A stretch of DNA of 64,000 nt from Anaerolineaceae bacterium (lineage in GTDB: Bacteria; Chloroflexota; Anaerolineae; Aggregatilineales; Phototrophicaceae), in the NCBI GenBank assembly GCA_020634135.1, contig JACKCG010000002.1, positions 663,553 to 727,552 on the forward strand, read 5' to 3'. Of the stretch, positions 57,261-64,000 are shown piece after piece. The number at the start of each line of letters is the position of its first letter. Within the stretch, counting starts at the first letter, position 1. A program made the position numbers and the translations under genes. The notes beneath the pieces were generated by a model, which searched no databases, was not told the DNA's origin, and saw nothing but the letters and a program-made list of their open reading frames with translations.

Positions 57261-58718
57261 CTAGAGCATTGGGCGGCGGCTGTGCCAGTCGGTGGCCTGC
57301 TCGTATGCGTGACCGGCGCGCAGTACCGTCGCTTCGTCAAAGGCTGCCCCCAGAATCTGCAAGCCAATCGGTAGCCCCTCCGAGTCAAAACCACACGGCA
57401 CATTTAACCCGCAGATACCGGCAAGGCTGGCCGGGAGTGTGAAAATATCGGCCAGGTACATTTGCAGCGGGTCAGCCGTGTTCTCGCCAATCCTGAAAGC
57501 AGTCGTTGGAGCGGTGGGCGTGACGATCACATCCACATCCTGGAAGGCTTTGTCGAAGTCCCGCTTGATGAGGGTGCGGACAGCCTGTGCCTTGCCGTAG
57601 TAGGCATCATAGTACCCGGCGGAAAGGGCATAAGTGCCGAGCATAATGCGTCGCTTGACTTCCGCGCCGAAGCCCTGGCCGCGTGTGGCTTTGTAGGTCG
57701 GCCACATTTCCCCCAATTCCTGGCGTGGGCCAAACCGAATCCCATCATAGCGGGCGAGGTTGGCACTGGCTTCTGCCGGGGCGATCAGGTAATACGTTGG
57801 CAGGCTGTACTCGGTATGGGGCAGGCTGATTTCGATCAGTTCCGCCCCGAGCCGTTCAAACTGGGTAATCGCCATACGCACAGCTTGCTCGACTTCAGGC
57901 TGGATTCCCTCAATGAAGTATTCTTTGGGAATACCGACCCGCAGCCCCCGGATATCCCCGGTCAATCCAGCGACGTAATCCGGTACATCAAGGGTCATGC
58001 TGGTAGAATCGAGGGGGTCGTAGCCGGCCACGACCTGAAGCAAGCGGGCAACGTCGGTCACGGTTCGTGCCATTGGGCCGGGACAGTCCAGCGATGAACC
58101 GAAGGCGACCACCCCATAACGCGACACCCGTCCATAACTCGGTTTGAGCGCCGCAATGCCACACATTGCACCCGGTTGGCGGATGCTGCCGCCGGTGTCT
58201 GTACCGAATGCCCCGGCTGCCATCCCCGCGCTGACCGCCGCCGCACTGCCGCCGCTGCTCCCACCGGGGACACGCCCGGCGTCCCAGGGGTTGCGCGTGA
58301 TGCTATAGGCCGAATTTTCGGTGGATGACCCCATCGCAAACTCATCCATATTGAGTTTTCCGAGCAGTACCATCCCGGCGGCCTCTAAACGCTCAACAAT
58401 GGTGGCGGAGAAAACCGGTTTGTATCCCTGTAGAATCTTCGACCCGCAGGTGGTTTCAACATCCCGGGTTGAAAAAATGTCTTTGAGCGCCAGCGGGACG
58501 CCGAGCAGCGGTCTGTCATCACCGTTTGCCCGCGCCTGGTCAGCCGCTTTAGCCGCTGCCAGGGCACTTTCCCGCGTTATGGTCAGGTATGCGTGCAATG
58601 TGTCATCCAGTTGGTCAATACGGTCTAAATAGGCCTGGGTGAGCGCGACGGAGGTGAGAGCGCCTTCACGCATTTGCTGGAGCGCCTGCGAGAGTGTGAG
58701 TTCGGTTAGTGCGGTCAT
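57261..58718 (-). CDS. gatA: Aspartyl/glutamyl-tRNA amidotransferase subunit A
   Basis: The 485-residue amidase-signature enzyme has the GatA order: LLGVPLALKDIF (catalytic Lys), GKLNMDEFAMGSSTENSAY, VPGGSSGGSAAAVSAG (cis-Ser region) and GTDTGGSIRQPGAMCG (nucleophile Ser). ALKPSYGRVSRYGVVAFGSSLDCPGPMART follows. The DEFAMGSSTENS box distinguishes GatA from general amidases. With GatB and GatC it converts Glu-tRNA(Gln) and Asp-tRNA(Asn) to the amides. GatB and GatC are not in the window, so the subunits are dispersed. The length is normal. Confidence 0.95.
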   Translation of the reverse strand: MTALTELTLSQALQQMREGALTSVALTQAYLDRIDQLDDTLHAYLTITRESALAAAKAADQARANGDDRPLLGVPLALKDIFSTRDVETTCGSKILQGYKPVFSATIVERLEAAGMVLLGKLNMDEFAMGSSTENSAYSITRNPWDAGRVPGGSSGGSAAAVSAGMAAGAFGTDTGGSIRQPGAMCGIAALKPSYGRVSRYGVVAFGSSLDCPGPMARTVTDVARLLQVVAGYDPLDSTSMTLDVPDYVAGLTGDIRGLRVGIPKEYFIEGIQPEVEQAVRMAITQFERLGAELIEISLPHTEYSLPTYYLIAPAEASANLARYDGIRFGPRQELGEMWPTYKATRGQGFGAEVKRRIMLGTYALSAGYYDAYYGKAQAVRTLIKRDFDKAFQDVDVIVTPTAPTTAFRIGENTADPLQMYLADIFTLPASLAGICGLNVPCGFDSEGLPIGLQILGAAFDEATVLRAGHAYEQATDWHSRRPML

Positions 58719-58880
58719 AACGTCCTGATATGAATGCTTATCCTGTTCAATGGGGAAAAGTATAGCATATCTACCGCACGATTTCGTTAAATTTACAGAG
58801 CTGGTTTACCATGGAGTGGTTGGGGACGATGTTCAGACACCGCCCCCTTTTTGTTTTTGGGTAGCGTATATTGCCGAAGA

Positions 58881-59954
58881 TTACAACTGCACGTAGCTGT
58901 TTTCCGCCAGAACGAAGCGGCGCACAGCGGGCATCTGCTGCGCTGCTGTCACCTGGGCGTTATCCGCCAGCAGGCTGGAGTCAATGCGTCCGGGAATATT
59001 GCGGATGATGCAGTTTTTCATGACGATACTGGCTTCAATTTCGCTGCCCTCAATGAGGACATTGTCGCCAACAGAGGTATACGGGCCGATATAGCTGTTT
59101 CGTACAACTGTGTTTTCCCCGATAATCACCGGGCCGCGAATCACGCTGTCAATAATCTGGCTGTTTTCGCCGACCAGGACGCGGTGGGAGACTTCAGAAT
59201 TGCCGATAATACGGATTTTATCTTCCAGCGCCGGGGTGTAGGGCAGTTCCTCCAGCACCAACTGGTTCGCCAGTACGATAGCATCCGGCTTGCCGGCGTC
59301 AATCCACCAGCCGTGCAGGATGTAGGATTTCACTGTCTGTCCGTCATTAATCAGGGTCTGAATCGCGTCGGTGATTTCCAGTTCGTTGCGCCAGGATGGT
59401 TTAATGCGGGAAATCGCGTCAAAAATGGAGGGGCGGAACAAGTATACCCCGGCAATTGCCAGATTGGATTTTGGTTCTTTAGGCTTTTCTACCACCCGCG
59501 CTATCCGGCCATCTTCCAGTTCGGCAATACCGTAGCGGGTAGGGTCGGAAACTTCGCCCAGTGCAACAGTTGACTCCGCCCCGGATTCGAGAAAGTCAGC
59601 GAACATCTGCTCCATCTTATCCTGGAAGATATTGTCGCCCAGGAACAGACAGAACGGGTCATCGCCGATAAAATCCTTGCACAGACTGACTGCGTGAGCC
59701 AATCCTAACTGCTCTTCCTGGACAATATACTCCAGATTGATACCCAGACCTGCGCCATTCCCAAGCGTCTGTGGAATAGCGGAGTCCAGATCATTGACGA
59801 CAATGCCGATGTCGCGCAGCCCGGCGCGTTTCAGCACATCAAATGCATATCCGATGAGTGTTTTATTGGCGACCGGAACCAGTGCCTTTGGCATCGTCAG
59901 GGTAACAGGGCGCAGGCGGGTCGCTTTGCCCGCTGCCAGAATCACAGCCTTCAT
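58881..59954 (-). CDS. Sugar-1-phosphate nucleotidyltransferase, long RmlA-like with beta-helix tail
   Basis: The 357-residue protein has the pyrophosphorylase signature MKAVILAAGKATRLRPVTLTMPKALVPVANK, the substrate loop EEQLGLAHAV, the LGDN motif and VEKPKEP. A left-handed beta-helix C-terminus follows (VIIGENTVVRNSYIGPYTSVGDNVLIEGSEI). It matches long-form glucose-1-phosphate thymidylyltransferases and related archaeal-type enzymes. Base and sugar specificity are not certain. ATG 59954 has GGAGG 9 to 10 bp upstream and fits the family; an in-frame extension to 59987 does not. It may supply activated sugars for surface glycans, as may gmhAB. Confidence 0.88.
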   Translation of the reverse strand: MKAVILAAGKATRLRPVTLTMPKALVPVANKTLIGYAFDVLKRAGLRDIGIVVNDLDSAIPQTLGNGAGLGINLEYIVQEEQLGLAHAVSLCKDFIGDDPFCLFLGDNIFQDKMEQMFADFLESGAESTVALGEVSDPTRYGIAELEDGRIARVVEKPKEPKSNLAIAGVYLFRPSIFDAISRIKPSWRNELEITDAIQTLINDGQTVKSYILHGWWIDAGKPDAIVLANQLVLEELPYTPALEDKIRIIGNSEVSHRVLVGENSQIIDSVIRGPVIIGENTVVRNSYIGPYTSVGDNVLIEGSEIEASIVMKNCIIRNIPGRIDSSLLADNAQVTAAQQMPAVRRFVLAENSYVQL

Positions 59955-60195
59955 GAAAGATCGGCCTCCAATTTTCAAGGTAGACAATAGTGAACATTAG
60001 AAGTCATGGTACAGAAGAATGCTAAGCGCTGCAAGAAGATTTGTGCAGATTCCCGGTCTTTGTCATCTCCCCGTTATCTGAATGAGCCGGGAAACGGCTG
60101 TTGGCCCGTAATCGCAGCATCCCTGCAAGTCGGGTAAGCCCTTTGTTCGGGGCGCAAGTCCGAGTACAATCAGGCGTGTTCAAGGAGAAGTGTTC

Positions 60196-61683
60196 ATGCG
60201 AAAGCAACGCATGGTGTTCACCCTGGTGAGTGTCCTGGTTGTGATAGTGGGGCTGTTCCCCAGTGGGGCAGCGGCGCGGGAAATCCGGCAGGGCGACCAA
60301 TGTGTCATTTCTGCGGACGAAACAATTGAGGGAAATGTGTTTATCCTGTGCCGTACCTTGACGATTGATGGTGTCGTTAATGGCGATCTTCTCGGCGCGG
60401 CGACCAGTGTGAATATCAATGGCGCAGTCAATGGGGATGTTTACCTGCTGGCCGGGACACTGACGATTGGCGGTACATTGGGCGAAGACGTACATTTCGT
60501 CGGCCCGGTGCTGCAAATCGAATCGGATACCCGTTTCCTGGACAATCATGCTGATCTGCTCGCGGCGGCGGTCAGTACAACGGTGGCTGACCATGTGATA
60601 GTTCCTGGCAGTATTGTCTCAGTGGGTTATCAACTGTTGCTCAATGGTGAAGTTGGCGATGAAGTGCGCTTCTGGGGCGAATCACTGCAAATATCCGGGC
60701 AGGTAGGTGGCGATGTGGACGCCACTGTGGGCGATCCACAGTCTGCAAACGTGCCTCAGGTGAGCGCTTTTATTATTCAAACGCTGCTGAATATTGATTT
60801 GATTACTCCCGGTTTGTATGTCAATGAAGGTGGGCAGGTTGGGGGAGCGCTGCATTATGCCGGCACGCATACCGGCGATGTATTAGGAACTGTCATCGGC
60901 GGGACGGTCTATACACCGGTGGTCGCCCAACCTGATCTGACTCAGATTATTTCCGAAGAAGATGCCAGTGTGCCGGGGCTGGGGGCGTATTTATCGCAGA
61001 TGCTGCGTGAATTCCTGATTCTGGCTGTCATCGGCCTGGTTTCGCTGCGCTTCACTCCTGGATGGATCAAAGTGCCGGCGCATCAGGTGGGAGTGCGCTC
61101 TCCACTGAACCTGGCGATTGGCCTGGGTAGTATTCTGGGCGGTCTGCTTGCTGCCCTGGGGGCGCTGATTGTTGTTGTGGCCGTCATCCTGATATTGGCG
61201 GCGCTGCAACTGGCTGACCTTGCATTGGGGACGGGCGTCATTCTGAGCGTCGCATATCTGGGCGCGGCCAGTTTGTTTTACCTGGTCGTGCTGTTCATTG
61301 CCCGCGTGATTGCCGCGCTGTTTATTGGGCGCTGGATCGTGCGGATTGCTGTAGGTGATGATGGCAGTATGCGCGTCACCGCAATCAGTCTGATTGTAGG
61401 CATCATTTTATTGACCGCCCTGGCAGCACTGCCGGTTGTGGGGTGGGTGTTCAACTGGGGGGCAGTCTTGCTCGGGCTGGGCGCTATTGTCGCAACGATT
61501 TATCAGCGTAACGCAACCCGCCGCGAAACCGCGCTCATGCCGCCTTTCCTGGCGGAACCGCCGCCACTGCCGCGTCACCCGGAAGAAGCCCGCCATTACC
61601 CGCCGCCAATCATCACGACAACATCCCGCGCACCCGGTATGGAGAACCTGCCACCGGGCTTCGTATGGTGGGACGACGATTAA
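60196..61683 (+). CDS. Bactofilin-like beta-helix protein with polytopic membrane C-terminus
   Basis: About 495 residues. The signal peptide (VFTLVSVLVVIVGLFPSGAAA) is followed by a repetitive Val/Gly-rich region (about 30-260). Its periodic strands (IEGNVFILCRTLTIDGVVNGDLLGAATSVNINGAVNGDVYLLAGTL) resemble the bactofilin/polymer-forming beta-helix. The C-terminal half has about four to five hydrophobic segments and a Pro-rich tail. Proteins of this architecture are common but uncharacterised. AAGGAGAAG is spaced for ATG 60196. It is divergent from the nucleotidyltransferase gene (about 240 bp gap). Confidence 0.72.
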   Translation: MRKQRMVFTLVSVLVVIVGLFPSGAAAREIRQGDQCVISADETIEGNVFILCRTLTIDGVVNGDLLGAATSVNINGAVNGDVYLLAGTLTIGGTLGEDVHFVGPVLQIESDTRFLDNHADLLAAAVSTTVADHVIVPGSIVSVGYQLLLNGEVGDEVRFWGESLQISGQVGGDVDATVGDPQSANVPQVSAFIIQTLLNIDLITPGLYVNEGGQVGGALHYAGTHTGDVLGTVIGGTVYTPVVAQPDLTQIISEEDASVPGLGAYLSQMLREFLILAVIGLVSLRFTPGWIKVPAHQVGVRSPLNLAIGLGSILGGLLAALGALIVVVAVILILAALQLADLALGTGVILSVAYLGAASLFYLVVLFIARVIAALFIGRWIVRIAVGDDGSMRVTAISLIVGIILLTALAALPVVGWVFNWGAVLLGLGAIVATIYQRNATRRETALMPPFLAEPPPLPRHPEEARHYPPPIITTTSRAPGMENLPPGFVWWDDD

Positions 61684-61707
61684 CAGCGGGCAGGCTGGGC
61701 CGTCTGT

Positions 61708-61968
61708 TTAGAAAGCTTTGATTTCACCGATTTCCTGAACATCCACTGGAACGCCGTCCAGTTCAGATGGTATCCGGTCATTTTCGGCCAACTGCTCATG
61801 CGGTACTTTTTTCACGACCAGCACCACCAGCCCGACGCTGCCGGTTGGCTGGCCGCCGCGCTGTATCAGCCCAACCGCGACGCCAACCACGTTCGCCATT
61901 TGCATCAGTTCGTCAGTGTATTTCGCCTGGACAACAGTAGCCTGCGCCAGGCGTTCTTCCTGTGTCAT
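61708..61968 (-). CDS. Small protein homologous to the N-terminal module of the adjacent protease
   Basis: The 86-residue protein has the pattern NVVGVAVGL, GLVVLVVKK, then DRIPSELDGVPVDVQEIGEIKAF. It closely follows residues about 20-85 of the upstream protease (NVVGVAVGF, LALVTLVQEKK, DMIPRELDGIRTDVFEIGFVRAF), so the two derive from a duplicated module. It starts at ATG within the ATGA overlap with the protease stop, so translation is coupled. No signal peptide is visible. A free copy of a protease's leading domain suggests a regulator, inhibitor or folding helper in trans; this is inference. Confidence 0.8.
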   Translation of the reverse strand: MTQEERLAQATVVQAKYTDELMQMANVVGVAVGLIQRGGQPTGSVGLVVLVVKKVPHEQLAENDRIPSELDGVPVDVQEIGEIKAF

Positions 61969-63023
61969 AGGTTGACCTGTAATGCATCCAATACTTTGTC
62001 AATCGGGTTGATGATGGTGGAGACGTTCGACCCGGCAAATAACAAGCCAACCCCCTTGTTCTCCGTGCCATCCACGATCAGCGAACCAGAATCGCCGCCT
62101 GCGCTCATCGCACCGGCGATGATCTGCCCGGTGAAACGGGCGGTGCCAGGGCCATAGGCAACATTGACAGTGGCGTTAATCAGATTGACGGTACTCTGGG
62201 TGAATCCGGTTGTGCGTCCCATTTTGCGAATCGCCATCCCCAGCGTGGCCGGTTTTGTGCCGCTCACGGTGCCGATATTCAGAATTTCTCCGGTGAACTG
62301 GTTGGGGTCAACCGGCCTGGCAACGGCGCAATCCACTTCATTGTCCGGTGTTTCTGCCAGGGCTGTTGTCTGGCTCTTAGGCGCGGTAGTGACCCGCTGG
62401 CTTGAACCGAACAGGGCAGCAAAAAGGTTTGCCCCGGAGACAACAAGACTCATAATATCGCATTGTCCGGGTGTGGGTGTGGGGGTAGGGGGATCGCCGG
62501 GATCACCTGGGAAACGGATTCTGACCCAGCGTTCCAGGCGGGCCACCATGTCTGACGGGTTCTGACCGCCATCGGCTGTGCCGGGTTGCAGAATAGCATC
62601 GCCAACCTGGGCATCATTGGAATTTGCCAGGACATGGTTGTTAGAAAGGACAAGTTTCTCGCCGGTTGTCCGGTCTGTCACAATTGTCCCCAATGTACCT
62701 GCCGTAACCTTGTAGTGACCGATGCTCACGCCACTGGGAATGGTGGGGCGGAAGCGGCCTCGCGGGTTCTGGGCGTTGAAGGCGCGGACAAAGCCGATTT
62801 CAAAAACGTCGGTGCGGATACCATCCAGTTCGCGCGGAATCATGTCCTCGGCGGACAATGCCGCCAGTGGCTTTTTCTCCTGTACCAATGTAACCAGGGC
62901 GAGTTGGTCAGTCACCTGACCCTGGGACTCTTTAAAGCCCACCGCGACACCCACGACATTCGATTTGCTCAATAGGGATTGCTGAAAACGCCGCTGGGCC
63001 TCGAACACTTGATTAATGGACAT
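61965..63023 (-). CDS. Trypsin/chymotrypsin-like serine protease with N-terminal module
   Basis: About 352 residues. The N-terminal module (about 1-85) is followed by an S1-type domain. The catalytic His lies in LVLSNNHVLANSND, a candidate Asp in NEVDCAVARP, and the Ser in GGDSGSLIVDG. A Pro/Thr insert (GDPGDPPTPTPTPGQCD) lies mid-domain, in a surface loop. GAGGGG is best spaced for the second ATG (63023) rather than 63029. No signal peptide is evident, so location is uncertain. The gene is coupled to the small module gene downstream, and an uncharacterised gene lies upstream on the same strand. Confidence 0.85.
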   Translation of the reverse strand: MSINQVFEAQRRFQQSLLSKSNVVGVAVGFKESQGQVTDQLALVTLVQEKKPLAALSAEDMIPRELDGIRTDVFEIGFVRAFNAQNPRGRFRPTIPSGVSIGHYKVTAGTLGTIVTDRTTGEKLVLSNNHVLANSNDAQVGDAILQPGTADGGQNPSDMVARLERWVRIRFPGDPGDPPTPTPTPGQCDIMSLVVSGANLFAALFGSSQRVTTAPKSQTTALAETPDNEVDCAVARPVDPNQFTGEILNIGTVSGTKPATLGMAIRKMGRTTGFTQSTVNLINATVNVAYGPGTARFTGQIIAGAMSAGGDSGSLIVDGTENKGVGLLFAGSNVSTIINPIDKVLDALQVNL

Positions 63024-63204
63024 GCTCATTTCCCCTCTCGGTTAAAGAACGAATAAATCGGCGTGATAACGCTACCAAACAGCACGGTTTTCCGGCAGAC
63101 GCTTAGAGTGCCGAACGAGTATAGAGTGGGAATCGCCAGCTCCACCTATCGTTTATTGCATTAATAATATACCCCATTTCTGAAAAACGTAAATCGGACG
63201 GCGC

Positions 63205-64000
63205 TCATGTATCAGATTGTCTGGCCTTCAGAAATTCCCCAAATGCCGGTACTGGCTGGGGGATTTCATCAAACATCACCGGGAATTTGACCAGTTTAGC
63301 GCTGCCCGTCTCGGATTTCGCCGCCCAATCCGATGTCAGTGGCGGTGTGTGCAGCCAGAGTCCCTGCGGATAATCCGGGTTCATGTTTTTCTGTCCTGGC
63401 GGCAGTAACCCGGCAGGGCTTGAAGCGGCGATTTTGCCATTCCGAATCAGGTCAGCAACCAGCACCTGAATCTGGCGCACATCCTCATCTGTTACCGGGC
63501 GGAAAAACACACTTCGCAGTTGGCCGGTTTCATCGAACATCAGCGTTAATCCGCCGAAGATGTCAATATGCGTGCCGTTAAACTGCTGGAACTCGTCTCC
63601 GGTCAGTGTGATACGGCGGTGGATGAAGTATGTCAGATAAGCGTAGTTCATCGCGTTCCGGTAGGCACTCATCGGCACGAATTCAATTCCTTCGGGTAAC
63701 GCCAGGTGAGGCCGCACTTTTTCTTCCAGGAAAAGCGCCGCCGCCAGACTGGAATTAATCACCTCCGGTAGTTGGATGCCTGGCAGGCTGTCCAAGTACC
63801 GGCAGAAAGCTTCAGCTTCCGCCTGGGAAAGAATACCGCGTTCCACAAACACGCGCACCAGCACGTCCTCATGTTTCCCTTTTTCCAGGACGGCGTTAGC
63901 CGCCATGAAGGCTTTCGCCATATCCGCGAAATCACATTCGCCTACCGGCCCCAACTCCACCGCACAGACCAGCATATAGCCGGCGATGTCGCGCGCCCGG
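63205..64000 (-). CDS. Unrecognised protein (5' end outside window)
   Basis: The frame is open to the window edge; translation upstream of ATG 63975 continues as RARDIAGY, so the true N-terminus probably lies outside. I do not recognise a family. Visible features are a mixed helical/strand composition, an AYRNAMNYAYLTYFIHRR helix, FGGLTLMFDETGQLRSVFF strands and a hydrophilic C-terminal segment with Pro-rich turns (SPAGLLPPGQKN). There is no signal peptide or transmembrane segment in the visible part. It lies 180 bp upstream of the protease pair on the same strand and could be linked to it. Confidence 0.6.
   Translation of the reverse strand, partial: RARDIAGYMLVCAVELGPVGECDFADMAKAFMAANAVLEKGKHEDVLVRVFVERGILSQAEAEAFCRYLDSLPGIQLPEVINSSLAAALFLEEKVRPHLALPEGIEFVPMSAYRNAMNYAYLTYFIHRRITLTGDEFQQFNGTHIDIFGGLTLMFDETGQLRSVFFRPVTDEDVRQIQVLVADLIRNGKIAASSPAGLLPPGQKNMNPDYPQGLWLHTPPLTSDWAAKSETGSAKLVKFPVMFDEIPQPVPAFGEFLKARQSDT

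Overview
The window looks like chromosomal DNA of a Chloroflexota bacterium, probably an Anaerolineae-type lineage. This rests on gene content and style: several secreted or membrane-anchored beta-propellers built on WSPDG repeats, TATPEP-type extracellular linkers, a TIR-WD40 receptor-like protein, deazaflavin-type and XisI-type small proteins, and no lipid A or outer-membrane assembly genes. No rRNA or ribosomal protein marker is present, so the placement is an inference. The DNA is GC-rich by eye and densely coding. Nothing looks like a prophage or integrated plasmid.

Region 1 (1-5198) is a cell-wall salvage cluster: two oligopeptide/dipeptide ABC ATPases, a GntR-UTRA regulator, the exo-glucosaminidase NagZ and the exo-muramidase NamZ. 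Region 2 (5394-15723) holds two tandem CNNM/CorC-type membrane proteins, a decayed REP-associated transposase with a palindrome inside it, malQ, an ABC-2 exporter, a histidine kinase with its response regulator, degV and a deazaflavin-type oxidoreductase. Region 3 (15828-22716) is envelope and surface biology: a secreted VIT-VWA protein, a DCC thiol oxidoreductase, a DUF4230 protein, a WSPDG propeller, a lone XisI-like gene and a membrane zinc protease. The gap after xisI contains a candidate LexA box and 20-bp phased repeats.

Region 4 (22717-33810) starts with a pyrimidine-rich 37-bp tandem repeat. It continues with ppc, a secreted ferritin-like protein, a PadR regulator with two matching operator-like sites around it, a small multi-histidine membrane protein, an MFS transporter, ComEA, an orphan sugar-type ABC ATPase, gmhA-gmhB and a hexapeptide acyltransferase. 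Region 5 (34202-46177) has a secreted ten-heme cytochrome made of two five-heme halves, propeller proteins, an M23 peptidase, a thioesterase, a TIR-TM-WD40-SH3 protein followed by a short FAD oxidoreductase, a FlgD-like Ig protein, and tRNA-Cys with a recognisable promoter and terminator.

Region 6 (46304-64000) holds tex, a GNAT protein, two tandem membrane endonuclease/exonuclease/phosphatase proteins, a class V aminotransferase that appears to start at CTG, a methyltransferase, a NarL-type kinase, an alpha/beta hydrolase, gatA, a long-form sugar nucleotidyltransferase, a bactofilin-like membrane protein, and a trypsin-like protease whose N-terminal module is repeated as a free-standing gene next to it.

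The strongest candidates for unusual biology are the TIR-TM-WD40-SH3 gene with its oxidoreductase neighbour, the protease with a detached copy of its N-terminal module, the duplicated five-heme cytochrome, the PadR-centred operon with TGACTA/TAGTCA sites, and the intergenic repeat families. No complete, clearly new system can be demonstrated from the sequence alone.
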